Assembly: GCA_050187875.1 (NCBI GenBank)
Contig: JBFWXB010000007.1
Coordinates: 62,001 to 126,000 of the forward strand
DNA from: JAFKKS01 sp050187875
GTDB lineage: Bacteria > Pseudomonadota > Alphaproteobacteria > Rhizobiales > Xanthobacteraceae
Direction: 5' to 3'
DNA: 64,000 nucleotides
Part shown: positions 50,860 through 59,630 of the stretch, in pieces
How the letters are laid out: each line of letters opens with the position of its first letter
Numbering within the stretch: position 1 is the first letter of the stretch
Translations under genes and position numbers: made by a program
Notes under the pieces: model-generated
Databases searched by the model: none
What the model was told of the DNA's origin: nothing
The model's input: the letters and a program-made list of their open reading frames with translations, nothing else

Positions 50860-52650
50860 TTAGAACGCCTCGGCCGGCAGCGCCATCGTGCTCTCCGCGC
50901 CCGCCTCGATGCGCGCCCGCAGCGTGCTCGTCTCCGGCAGCACGCGCTCCATGAAGAAGCGCGCGGTCACGAGCTTCGCCGTCATCGCCTCCTTGTTGCC
51001 GCTGCTGTCGGCGAGCTCTGCTTGCGCGGCCTTCGCCATCTGCGCCCAGAGATAGCCGATCGCGGTGAGCCCGAAGAGATGCATGTAGTCGCTCGCACCG
51101 GCGCCGGCATTGTCGGGCTTTCCCATGGCATTCTGCATGAACCACATGGTGGCCGCTTGCAGCCGCCCAAGCGCCTTCTCGAGCGGCGCGACGAACGGTT
51201 TCATCGCCTCGTCCGCGTTCTCTTTCACGAAAGCGCCGACCTCGTTGAAGAACGCCATCACCGCGCGCCCGCCGTCGCGCGGCAGCTTGCGCCCGACGAG
51301 GTCGAGCGCCTGGATGCCGTTCGCGCCCTCGTAGATCATCGCGATGCGTGAATCGCGCACGAACTGCTCGACGCCGGTCTCGACGATATAGCCATGGCCG
51401 CCGAACACCTGCTGCGCCATCACCGTGTTGGCGAAGCCGCGATCCGTCAGCACGCCCTTGATCACCGGCGTGAGGAGACCAAGGAGATCATCCGCCGCCT
51501 GCCGCGCTTTCGCATCGTCCGAGCGATGCGCAACGTCGGCATGAAGCGCGACCCAAAGCGCGAGCGCCCGCGCGCCTTCGTTGAACGATTTGATCGTCAT
51601 CAGCGTGCGGCGGATGTCCGGATGCACGATGATCGGATCGGCCGGCTTGTCCGGCGCATTCGCGCCCGTGAGCGCGCGGCCCTGCAGGCGCTCTTTCGCG
51701 TAGGCCGCCGCGTTCTGATATGCGACCTCCGACTGCGCGAGCCCCTGCACGCCGACCGCGAGGCGCGCCTCGTTCATCATCACGAACATCGCATTGATGC
51801 CGCGGTTCTCTTCCGCGATGAGCCAGCCCTGCGCGTTGTCATAATTGAGGACGCAGGTGGCGTTGCCGTGGATGCCCATTTTCTCTTCGATGGAGCCGCA
51901 GGTGACGCCGTTCGGACCGCCAACGCTGCCGTCAGCGTTGATCACGTTGCGCGGAACAACGAACAGCGACGTGCCCTTAATTCCCGCCGGCGCGCCTTCG
52001 ATGCGCGCCAGCACCAGATGGATGATGTTTTCGGCGAGGTCATGCTCGCCGGCGGAGATGAAGATCTTCGTGCCGGTGAGCTTGTAGCTGCCATCCAACT
52101 GCTTCACGGCCTTGGTTCGCAGAAGGCCGAGGTCGGTGCCGCAATGCGGCTCCGTCAGATTCATCGTGCCGGTCCAGCGTCCCTCGATCATCTTCGGAAG
52201 GAATTTCGCCTTCTGCTCCGGCGTGCCATGCACGACGAGCGCCGCAATCGCCCCTTGCGTCAGTGCGGGATACATCGCGAAAGCAAGGTTCGCCGACACG
52301 AGGAATTCGTTGACGATGGTCGTCAGCGTCTCCGGCAGCCCCTGACCGCCGAATTCCGCCGGCGCGGAGATGCCCATCCAGCCGCCGGCGACATATTGGT
52401 CGTAAGCTTCCTTGAAGCCCTTCGGCGTCGTTACGCGGCCGTCAGCGTGGCGGGTGCAGCCCTCGCGGTCACCGACCGGATTGAGCGGCGCCACGATTTC
52501 TTCACAGAATTTCGCCGCCTCCACGAGGATCGCATCCACGACGTCGGACGAGGCGTCGCTGAAGCCCGGCAGATTGTCGTAGCGGCGCATCTGCAGCACA
52601 TCGTTCAGCAGGAAGCGGACGTCATCGACGGGAGCTTTATAGCTTGGCAT
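50860..52650 (-). CDS. Long acyl-CoA dehydrogenase
   Basis: A 596-residue dehydrogenase with the extended C-terminal domain. MNLTEPHCGTDLGLLRTKAV and KIFISAGEHDLAENIIHLVL are FAD-domain motifs; VFGGHGYIVETGVEQFVRD and YEGANGIQALDLVGRKL fit the C-terminal half. Length and blocks match the longer homodimeric family. Encoded downstream of the MerR-type regulator gene, probably under its control. Confidence 0.94.
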   Translation of the reverse strand: MPSYKAPVDDVRFLLNDVLQMRRYDNLPGFSDASSDVVDAILVEAAKFCEEIVAPLNPVGDREGCTRHADGRVTTPKGFKEAYDQYVAGGWMGISAPAEFGGQGLPETLTTIVNEFLVSANLAFAMYPALTQGAIAALVVHGTPEQKAKFLPKMIEGRWTGTMNLTEPHCGTDLGLLRTKAVKQLDGSYKLTGTKIFISAGEHDLAENIIHLVLARIEGAPAGIKGTSLFVVPRNVINADGSVGGPNGVTCGSIEEKMGIHGNATCVLNYDNAQGWLIAEENRGINAMFVMMNEARLAVGVQGLAQSEVAYQNAAAYAKERLQGRALTGANAPDKPADPIIVHPDIRRTLMTIKSFNEGARALALWVALHADVAHRSDDAKARQAADDLLGLLTPVIKGVLTDRGFANTVMAQQVFGGHGYIVETGVEQFVRDSRIAMIYEGANGIQALDLVGRKLPRDGGRAVMAFFNEVGAFVKENADEAMKPFVAPLEKALGRLQAATMWFMQNAMGKPDNAGAGASDYMHLFGLTAIGYLWAQMAKAAQAELADSSGNKEAMTAKLVTARFFMERVLPETSTLRARIEAGAESTMALPAEAF

Positions 52651-52735
52651 CGCGTTCTCACCTTTCGCGCCGCAGATTCGGCGCGGCGTCCGCCTGGATT
52701 GTCGCTGGGCGCACGATCGCGCGCGGCGAGGCCGC

Positions 52736-53143
52736 CTACGCCCGCCGGCGCTCGCGTGTCGCGATCATGCCTTCGATCCGCTTATGGGCGTGGCCGAGCT
52801 CCGCGAGCGCCCGGTCGATATCGCTCTTTTGCTGCTGCAGGCGGCCGATGCGCTCCTCGAATTTGTGAAGCGCGGCGCGCAAATTCGCGCCCTGCCGCTC
52901 GCCGACGTCGTGGAAATCGAGCATCTCGCGGATTTCGTCGAGCGAGAAGCCGACGCTCTTGCCCATCAGCACGTATTGGAGGCGCGCCCGGTCGCGGCGG
53001 CTGTAGAGGCGATCCTGCCCGTCGCGCCGCGGGCTTATGAGTCCCTTCTCCTCATAGAAGCGCAGCGTGCGCGCGCTAACCCGAAACTCGTGGCCGAGAT
53101 CGCGAATACCGTAGGTGTCCTTTGTGGGGTCTTGCTGTCCCAT
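52736..53143 (-). CDS. MerR-family transcriptional regulator of acyl-CoA degradation
   Basis: A 135-residue regulator. The N-terminal helix-turn-helix YGIRDLGHEFRVSARTLRFY, the EEKGLISPRR wing and GFSLDEIREMLDFHD are MerR hallmarks, followed by a coiled coil (residues about 85-125) for dimerisation. No metal-binding cysteines are seen, so this is an acyl-CoA-type rather than a metal-type member. ATG 53143 has GGAGG six bases away; a TTG at 53155 is in frame. The upstream gap holds a palindrome (53183-53196) that is a good candidate operator. Confidence 0.9.
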   Translation of the reverse strand: MGQQDPTKDTYGIRDLGHEFRVSARTLRFYEEKGLISPRRDGQDRLYSRRDRARLQYVLMGKSVGFSLDEIREMLDFHDVGERQGANLRAALHKFEERIGRLQQQKSDIDRALAELGHAHKRIEGMIATRERRRA

Positions 53144-53182
53144 GAGTTCCTCCAACGTCCGTCGAAGCTTGGCACAAGGGGC

Positions 53183-53196
53183 TTACGTAAGCGTAA
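53183..53196. promoter_or_regulatory. Candidate MerR/LiuR-type operator
   Basis: TTACGTAAGCGTAA is an inverted repeat (TTACG-N4-CGTAA) inside a longer dyad running GGGGC to GCCCC. It lies 40 bases upstream of the MerR start. LiuR-type regulators of acyl-CoA degradation bind a similar TTACG/CGTAA palindrome. An autoregulatory site is likely. Confidence 0.5.
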
Positions 53197-53270
53197 AGCC
53201 CCTCAAAATAGGCCTCGGGTCCCGCCTGGGGCAGAAACCTCTCCGAACTCCTTACGGTCCGGAGGAACCC

Positions 53271-53285
53271 TTAACGGGTTGTTTA
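53271..53285 (+). promoter_or_regulatory. Possible CtrA-like binding site upstream of the PodJ-like gene
   Basis: TTAA-CGGGTTG-TTTA resembles the CtrA consensus TTAA-N7-TTAA with one mismatch. It lies 130 bases upstream of the PodJ-like start. Such polarity genes are cell-cycle controlled in Caulobacter. A single imperfect match can occur by chance. Confidence 0.3.
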
Positions 53286-53414
53286 CCGTAATCCTGAAAA
53301 GTCGGCACCCGAGGGTACAGGGCAAACGCCTCAGTGATTTTGTATTAACGGGCGCATGCCTCGCGCGGGCCGCAAGCTCCGCTCTCCCCGCAACGGACGC
53401 AATGGGTCGAGGGC

Positions 53415-56400
53415 ATGGCATCTGATCAACCATGGAATCTGCGGGAGCTGAGCCCGCAAATTCAGGAAACAGCCCGACAAGCCGCGCGGCGCTCGGGGCT
53501 TTCGACCGCAGAGTGGTTACAATCTGTGATCGTTGATTCGGCAGCCCAGGAGGGCGTTCGTGTCGGCTATCAGGATTGGCGGGAGGCGCAGGCTGGAGAG
53601 CACCGCGACCATGCGGCCTGGGAAACCGACCGCGAGGCCGACGCTTTCGGAAACCGGCTGGAGCGCATGACCCGCATCGCAGGCGATACGTCGATCCCGG
53701 CGGCGCACCGTGCTTTGGCCGATCGCGACGCATCGGACGTTGCCAATGTGCTGCGTTCCCTCGAAGACCGGCTCGCGCAAATCGAGCGCGCGACGCAGCG
53801 CCCCTCACAGGACGCCGCCTCCGCGGTCGAAAGCGCGGCAATCCCCGGCGTTGTCGAAAGCCGCGCGCCCTGGCCCGCTCCCCACGCCGGCGATCTTTCC
53901 TTCACCGACCGGTCATTTGCTCCGCACGGTGCGCGGCCCGCCCGTGACGAGATGGATTTCGATCCGCGTCCGACGCTGAGCATTCCGCGCCATGCGGCGG
54001 ATGACGCAGCGCCGCGCCACGCCGAGCCTTCGATCGCCGATCATCGTCCCGCGGCGCCGTCGCCAAACGACCGCTTTTCCGGCCTCGACGACACCCTCGC
54101 CGAGATTGCCGAGCGCCAGCGGGTGCTCGATGCCCAGCATGAAGCTGCGGCTGAAGCGCGCCGCGCCGAGGCCGAATCGAAGCCCTCTACGTCGCTTGGC
54201 GAGCGTTTGGCCTCTCTCTCACGGAGGCTGAGCCGGCGCGGAAGCGCGAACGCCAGCACCAAGAAAAAGAAGAGCGGACGCGACACCACCACGACACCGA
54301 CTGTCGTCGACAGGCCGGCCCCGTCCGAACCGGTCGAGGCCGCGGCCGTCGAAGCTTATGCCGAACCCCAGGACCAGACCCATCTCCGCCAGAATGACGA
54401 CGACGCGCGCTGGGCGGGCCTGCAAAGCCAACTCGAAAAGCTGACCGGCCAGATCGCCGGCCTTGGCGACGCCAGCGCGTTCACCGAGAGCGTAAACGCG
54501 TTGCGCCAGGAGATCGCAAGCATCGGCCGCACGCTCGCAGAAGCCGCCCCCCGCCGGGCGCTGCAGGCTGTCGAGGCCGATATCCGCACCCTCGATCAGC
54601 GCATCGACATCGTGCGCCAGCAGGGCATCGCACCGGAGACGATTGCGGCGATCGAAGGCAGCCTGAGCGACATCCGCCAAACTCTCGAGCACGTCTCGCC
54701 AGCGGAAAGCCTCGCGGAATTCCAGCAAGACGTTCGTGCTCTCGACGCAAGAATCGACACGATCGTGCGCCGTGGCGAGGCCGACGAAGGTGCGTTGCGC
54801 CAGCTCGAACGCGCGGTCGCGGACCTGCGTGAGATGACCTCGCGCGCGGCCTCCGGCGAGGCGCTTGTCGCTCTCGCCGAAGAAGTCCAGACGCTGAGCG
54901 AGAAGATCGACCGCGTCCTCCTGGCTCCGGCGCAGAACAGCGATGTCCTCTCGCGGCTCGAATCCCGGTTGGAGGACCTCACCAGTTCGATCCACGCCGA
55001 GATCCCGGAGCGCGCCGCCGCTTCCGACAAGATCATGCAGGTCGTCGAGGCGCTGGCCGACCGTTTTGAGCGCGACGAGACGTCGGCGTCTTCGCCCGTT
55101 CTCGATCAGATCGCCAACCAGCTTGCCCGCCTGACCGTGAAGTTCGAGGCGTCGTCGACACGGCTCGACAACATCGACGCGATCGAGCGCACGCTCTCCG
55201 ATCTCTTCAATCGGCTCGAAGAAATCCAGATCGCCACCACCGCGTCCGCCGAAAAAGTCGCGCGGCAAGCGGCTTACGACACCTTCGCGGAGACGAGCGG
55301 CGAGCGCTCGGACCTCGAATCGCTCAAGCGCGAGTTCGAAAATTTACGGCATGAGAACGCCGCCAGCGAACGCCGCACACAGGATACGATCGAGGCCGTC
55401 CGCCAAGAACAATCGCTCAACGACCAACGCACGCAAGACACGCTCGAGGCCGTGCACGACACGTTGCAGCGGCTTGTCGACCGGCTCGCCATGATCGAAT
55501 CCGACATGCGCAGCGATGCCATGTCGCGCCTCGTCGAGAGGGGCCCGGTCAACCGCTATGAGCCGCCGCGCCCGCCGGAACCGCGGGACCGGCCGCCAAG
55601 CATCCCCGCAAGCGCGGCGCCGCAGCTCGTGCCCGGGCACGATGACGCGGAGACGGCCGACGCTGCTCCTCTCTCTGCCGCCGAACGTCCCCCGATCGAC
55701 CCGACGCTGCCGGCCGATCATCCGCTTGAGCCGGGAACGGCGACGTCTCCCCGCGGGCCGCAGACCGCCGCGGAGCGGATTGCCGCCTCCGAAGCGCTCC
55801 TCGGCGCGCCGAAGCCGGCGAGCGAAAGCGAGAGCAAGGCGAACTTCATCGCCGCCGCCCGTCGTGCGGCGCAGGCGGCCGCGACCATGGCGGCGACGCC
55901 CAATGCCGAGGCCGACGAGAAAAAGGCCGGCAAATCGACCTTCTCGGCCTTCCGTCATCTCACGCGGCGCCGGCCGCTGATGCTCGGCCTCGCGATCCTC
56001 GCCATCGCCGGCACCCTGCACATCGTCGTCAACGTGCTCGGCTCGTCGCCGACGAAGCAGTCTCACCTCGACAAGAAGCCAGCCAGCAAGACCGCTCTGG
56101 CCGCGCCGGAGCGCCTTGCTCCAGTCGACACCGCGAAAAAAGGCTCGATGCTGACGCCGGCGCCATCGTCCTTGCCGCTGCAGACGGCTTCCGCGCCGAC
56201 CGCGCCGGAAGCCCAGCCCGAAGCGAAAGTCCCCGTGCCCGAGGAACGCCCGGCAGCCCAAGGTCCGGCGTCGGCCGAGCCCAAAGCCCGAGAAGTTTCT
56301 AAAGCCCAGGAGGCTGCGGCCGAGCCTGAAACAACGGCGAGCGTCAGCCCTCTGACCATCGCCTCCATTCAAATCCCGACAGCGAGCGAAGCGGGCAAAG

Positions 56401-57143
56401 GCTTCAATATGTCGCCCGGCCAGTGGTCGACCACGCCCGTGACGGCGCCGAGCGACGGCATCGGCCCTGGCCTCAGAGCCGCAGCCGACGCTGGCAATCC
56501 CGCCGCCGCTTACGAGATCGGCGTGCGTTACGCCGATGGCCGTGGCGTCGCCGCCAATCCGGAAGAAGCCGCCCGCTGGCTCGAACGCGCAGCGAGCGCC
56601 AACCTCGCGCCGGCCCAATATCGCCTCGGCAGCCTCTACGAGAAGGGCCAGGGCGTGAAGAAAGACCTCGAGCGCGCCCGCCGTCTCTACGCGAGCGCCG
56701 CCGAGCGCGGCAACGCCAAGGCTATGCACAACCTCGCAGTGCTCTACGCGGAAGGCATCGACGGAAAGCCGGACTTCACGGTCGCGGCGACGTGGTTCCG
56801 CAAGGCGGCCGCCCGCGGCATGGGCGACAGCCAGTACAATCTCGGCATCCTGCATGCGCGTGGACTGGGCGTGGAGCAGAACCTCGCCGAATCCTACAAA
56901 TGGTTCGCGCTGGCCGCCCAGCAGGGCGACAAGGACGCGGGCAAGAAGCGTGACGACGTCGCAGCCCGCCTTGACCAGCAGGCGCTGGTCGCAGCGCGGC
57001 TCGCCGTTCAGACCTTCACGGTCGAGCCGCAGCCGGAAGACGCGATCGCGGTCAAGACACCCGCAGGCGGCTGGGAGCAGGCCGCGCCGGCCGCACCCGC
57101 AGCGCCGAAGGCGGCTAGCCGTCGCAAGACCGGAACGTCCTAA
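53415..57143 (+). CDS. PodJ-like polarity protein with Sel1 repeats
   Basis: A 1242-residue protein. The start (PWNLRELSPQIQETARQAAR and SGLSTAEWLQSV) is the family N-terminal signature. Residues about 70-300 are proline/acid-rich; coiled-coil heptads run about 300-720, and a membrane helix (RRPLMLGLAILAIAGTLHIV, about 852-875) follows. The C-terminal periplasmic part has Sel1-like TPR repeats (about 1015-1190: AYEIGVRYADGRGVAANPEE, and similar). The peptidoglycan-binding or lysozyme-like C-terminus of Caulobacter PodJ is not visible. It likely marks a cell pole and recruits other factors. The start codon is preceded by GAGGGC. Confidence 0.8.
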   Translation: MASDQPWNLRELSPQIQETARQAARRSGLSTAEWLQSVIVDSAAQEGVRVGYQDWREAQAGEHRDHAAWETDREADAFGNRLERMTRIAGDTSIPAAHRALADRDASDVANVLRSLEDRLAQIERATQRPSQDAASAVESAAIPGVVESRAPWPAPHAGDLSFTDRSFAPHGARPARDEMDFDPRPTLSIPRHAADDAAPRHAEPSIADHRPAAPSPNDRFSGLDDTLAEIAERQRVLDAQHEAAAEARRAEAESKPSTSLGERLASLSRRLSRRGSANASTKKKKSGRDTTTTPTVVDRPAPSEPVEAAAVEAYAEPQDQTHLRQNDDDARWAGLQSQLEKLTGQIAGLGDASAFTESVNALRQEIASIGRTLAEAAPRRALQAVEADIRTLDQRIDIVRQQGIAPETIAAIEGSLSDIRQTLEHVSPAESLAEFQQDVRALDARIDTIVRRGEADEGALRQLERAVADLREMTSRAASGEALVALAEEVQTLSEKIDRVLLAPAQNSDVLSRLESRLEDLTSSIHAEIPERAAASDKIMQVVEALADRFERDETSASSPVLDQIANQLARLTVKFEASSTRLDNIDAIERTLSDLFNRLEEIQIATTASAEKVARQAAYDTFAETSGERSDLESLKREFENLRHENAASERRTQDTIEAVRQEQSLNDQRTQDTLEAVHDTLQRLVDRLAMIESDMRSDAMSRLVERGPVNRYEPPRPPEPRDRPPSIPASAAPQLVPGHDDAETADAAPLSAAERPPIDPTLPADHPLEPGTATSPRGPQTAAERIAASEALLGAPKPASESESKANFIAAARRAAQAAATMAATPNAEADEKKAGKSTFSAFRHLTRRRPLMLGLAILAIAGTLHIVVNVLGSSPTKQSHLDKKPASKTALAAPERLAPVDTAKKGSMLTPAPSSLPLQTASAPTAPEAQPEAKVPVPEERPAAQGPASAEPKAREVSKAQEAAAEPETTASVSPLTIASIQIPTASEAGKGFNMSPGQWSTTPVTAPSDGIGPGLRAAADAGNPAAAYEIGVRYADGRGVAANPEEAARWLERAASANLAPAQYRLGSLYEKGQGVKKDLERARRLYASAAERGNAKAMHNLAVLYAEGIDGKPDFTVAATWFRKAAARGMGDSQYNLGILHARGLGVEQNLAESYKWFALAAQQGDKDAGKKRDDVAARLDQQALVAARLAVQTFTVEPQPEDAIAVKTPAGGWEQAAPAAPAAPKAASRRKTGTS

Positions 57144-57157
57144 GATCGAAGGCAGCT

Positions 57158-57177
57158 GAGGCCGCAGACTAGGCCTC
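57158..57177. terminator. Possible terminator hairpin after the PodJ-like gene
   Basis: GAGGCC-N8-GGCCTC forms a six-bp stem 15 bases after the stop. No T-run follows on the plus strand, so termination is uncertain. A perfect palindrome CCCGCATATGCGGG follows at 57258-57271, a possible operator for the TauE gene. Confidence 0.3.
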
Positions 57178-57382
57178 GCTCGCGCGGGCGCCACGCACCC
57201 GAGCGCCTGCGTCGGCATGACGCGGAAAGCATGCCGCGCGATTTGCCTTGATTGCGTCCCGCATATGCGGGCAAAGGTATTCGCGAGAGCTGTGTTCCTT
57301 TCACCGTACCCGGATTCCCGTGTGCGGCCGTTTTCAATTGGCTCCGCGTCGTTCGGCACACGCGGCGCTCACGGATCATGCC

Positions 57383-58309
57383 GTGCAAATCTATCTTCCG
57401 ATCGCCGATCTGCCGGTCAACGTCTTCCTCATCCTGATGATGGGGATCGCCGTCGGCTTCCTGTCCGGCATGTTCGGCATCGGCGGTGGCTTCCTGCTCA
57501 CGCCGCTGCTCATTCTGATCGGCATCTCGCCGGCCGTCGCCGTCGCCACCGTCTCGACCCACATTACCGCGTCGTCTCTCTCGGGCGTCATGGCCTATTG
57601 GCGGCGAAAAGCGCTCGACCTCGCGCTCGCCGCGATGCTGCTCGCCGGCGCCCTGCTCGGCACTGTCGGCGGCGTCTGGCTGATCGCGCTCTTGCGCGCC
57701 GCCGGCCAGCTCGACCTCGCGATCGGGCTGTCCTACCTGACGCTTCTCGGCGTCGTCGGCACGATGATGGTGATAGAGAGCAGCCGCGCCATCGGCCGCG
57801 CGCGGCGCGGCGAGCGCGCGGAAATCCGCCGCCCCGGCAGCCACTCCTGGTTCCATGGCCTGCCGCTGAAGCTGCGTTTCAAGCAGTCGAAAATCTATGT
57901 CTCGGTCATTCCGGTCTGGGTCATCGGCTTCGTCATCGGTTTCCTCGGCGGCTTGATGGGCATCGGCGGCGGCTTCCTGCTCGTTCCCGCCCTGATCTAT
58001 CTGCTGCGCGTCCCGACCAGCGTCGTCATCGGCACCTCGATGATGGTTACGCTCGTCACCATGGCGTCGGCGACCGTCCTGCAATCGGTCACCAACAAAT
58101 CCGTCGACGTCGTGCTGGCGCTGATCCTCATGGTAGGCGGCGTGATGGGGGCGCAATTCGGCGCTCGGGCCGGGCAAAAGATCCGCAGCGAGCAGTTGCG
58201 CTTGCTGCTCGGGCTGCTGATCCTCGCCGTCGGCCTGCGCTTCGCCTTCGATCTCGTCGTGCGCCCGGAGGACCTGTTCACGTTGCAGATTCCGGGAGGC
58301 GTGCGATGA
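57383..58309 (+). CDS. TauE/SafE-family anion exporter
   Basis: A 308-residue inner-membrane protein with about eight helices in two related halves: GFLSGMFGIGGGFLLTPLLI and GFLGGLMGIGGGFLLVPALI. Relatives export sulfite or other anions. GTG 57383 (start MQIYLPIADLPVNVF) is chosen from the family pattern; the longer open frame is not. It overlaps the next gene by ATGA. Confidence 0.93.
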   Translation: MQIYLPIADLPVNVFLILMMGIAVGFLSGMFGIGGGFLLTPLLILIGISPAVAVATVSTHITASSLSGVMAYWRRKALDLALAAMLLAGALLGTVGGVWLIALLRAAGQLDLAIGLSYLTLLGVVGTMMVIESSRAIGRARRGERAEIRRPGSHSWFHGLPLKLRFKQSKIYVSVIPVWVIGFVIGFLGGLMGIGGGFLLVPALIYLLRVPTSVVIGTSMMVTLVTMASATVLQSVTNKSVDVVLALILMVGGVMGAQFGARAGQKIRSEQLRLLLGLLILAVGLRFAFDLVVRPEDLFTLQIPGGVR

Positions 58310-59082
58310 GGGCCGCGCGCATCGCCGCCGTCGCCGCCTCGATCGGCGCCACCGCCATGCCGGCGAGCGCCGAAAAGCTCGTGACCTCGCTCTCGGCGCA
58401 TCGCGTGATGATCACGTCGAACTATACCGGCGTCGACCTCACGCTGTTCGGCATCATCGAGACCGATGCGAGCTCGGTCGGCCGGTCCGGCTCGTATGGA
58501 CTTGTCGTCACCGTGACGGGCCCACGCCAGCCGGTGATCACCTGGCGCAAGGAGCGCATTCTCGGCATCTGGGCGAATGCCCAGTACCGCCGCTTCGCCG
58601 AGCCCCCAAGCTATCTCGCCATCCTTGCCAATCGGCCGCTCGACGAGATGGCGAGCGCGGAGACGCAGCGCCGCCTCCAGATCGGCCTCGCGCAGTTTCA
58701 GTTGCCGCAGCAACTCGGCGGCGGCGTCTTCGATCCGGCGGAGAACGACCCGTTCCGCGCTGCGCTCGTGCGCATCAAGCGCGCGCAGGGCCTCTATCGC
58801 GAGCAGACCAACGCGGTCACCTTCCTCACGCCGAACCTGTTCCGCACGTCGATCACGCTTCCGGCCAATGTGCCGATCGGCGAATACGAGGTGGACGTGA
58901 AGCTGTTCGCCGCCGGCACGATGGTTGCGCAGGAGACGACGGCGTTCGAGATCATCAAGGCAGGGTTCGAGCAGCTCGTCGCCAACGCGGCGCACGACTA
59001 CGGCATCCTCTACGGTTTCGTCACCATGCTGCTGGCGCTGTTCACCGGCTGGCTCGGCTCGATCATCTTCCGGCGGGACTAA
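58306..59082 (+). CDS. TIGR02186 family membrane-anchored periplasmic protein
   Basis: A 258-residue protein with a signal (ending MPASAEK), a beta-rich periplasmic domain with LFGIIETDASSVGRSGSYGL and a C-terminal membrane helix (LYGFVTMLLALFTGWLGSII) close to the end. The family is uncharacterised; it is usually next to a TauE gene, as here. The ATG overlaps the TauE stop by four bases. Confidence 0.9.
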   Translation: MRAARIAAVAASIGATAMPASAEKLVTSLSAHRVMITSNYTGVDLTLFGIIETDASSVGRSGSYGLVVTVTGPRQPVITWRKERILGIWANAQYRRFAEPPSYLAILANRPLDEMASAETQRRLQIGLAQFQLPQQLGGGVFDPAENDPFRAALVRIKRAQGLYREQTNAVTFLTPNLFRTSITLPANVPIGEYEVDVKLFAAGTMVAQETTAFEIIKAGFEQLVANAAHDYGILYGFVTMLLALFTGWLGSIIFRRD

Positions 59083-59154
59083 TTCGCCCGCCGTCCATTC
59101 CAACCGCGGCTCCGCGTTCCTACATCACCGCTTCCGCTGCCGGAGAACCTAAAA

Positions 59155-59469
59155 ATGTCGCAGCCCATCGTCGTCTCTATCCCGCACGGCCTCGGCAAGG
59201 AGGAGGCCGCGCGCCGCCTGAAGGCCGGCTTCGAGAAGATGGTGACGACCGTCGGCGGCATGGTGACCATCAACCGTCAGGATTGGACGGGCGACGACCA
59301 TCTCGATTTCGGCTTCACCGCCATGGGCCAGACGGCGAGCGGAACGATGAACGTCACCGACAGCGATGTGAAAATCGAGCTGATCCTTCCCGGCATGCTC
59401 GGCATGATCGCCAACAAGGTGAAGGACATGATCACCCAGCGCGGACAGCTGCTTCTGGAGAAGAAGTGA
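59155..59469 (+). CDS. Polyhydroxyalkanoic acid system protein
   Basis: A 104-residue protein starting MSQPIVVSIPHGLGKEEAAR, with the family block WTGDDHLDFGFTAMGQTASG and VKIELILPGMLGMIANKVKD. It belongs to the small family annotated as a polyhydroxyalkanoate system protein; its biochemistry is not known. It has no PHA synthase neighbour here. Confidence 0.9.
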   Translation: MSQPIVVSIPHGLGKEEAARRLKAGFEKMVTTVGGMVTINRQDWTGDDHLDFGFTAMGQTASGTMNVTDSDVKIELILPGMLGMIANKVKDMITQRGQLLLEKK

Positions 59470-59474
59470 CGCGT

Positions 59475-59604
59475 GTCGTCCCCGCGAAGGCGGGGACCCA
59501 GTACGCCGTGTGCTCTCGATTCCAATAAGGGCCGGGGAGTACTGGATGCCCGCTGGAGCTTGTACTCGGGCTGGCCGAAGGCCAGGCCCGGGTGCGGGCA
59601 TGAC
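59475..59604. repeat. Palindromic intergenic repeat, family D
   Basis: GTCGTCCCCGCGAAGGCGGG at the left and CGGGTGCGGGCATGAC at the right, with CCCAGTACGCC/AGTACTGGATGCCC in the middle. It fills the gap between convergent PHA-system and PdeM genes. Confidence 0.8.
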
Positions 59605-59630
59605 ACGAAGTGGTGGCCTACGGCGCCGCG

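Noticed and set aside
55344..57359. A 671-codon frame antisense to the PodJ-like gene
   Set aside because: It mirrors the GC-rich codons of the Sel1-repeat region and has no domain; the sense strand is clearly coding.
57217..59082. A 621-codon frame that would fuse the TIGR02186 protein to upstream sequence across the TauE gene
   Set aside because: The upstream part is out of frame with TauE and has arginine-rich nonsense; the signal peptide at 58306 gives the real start.
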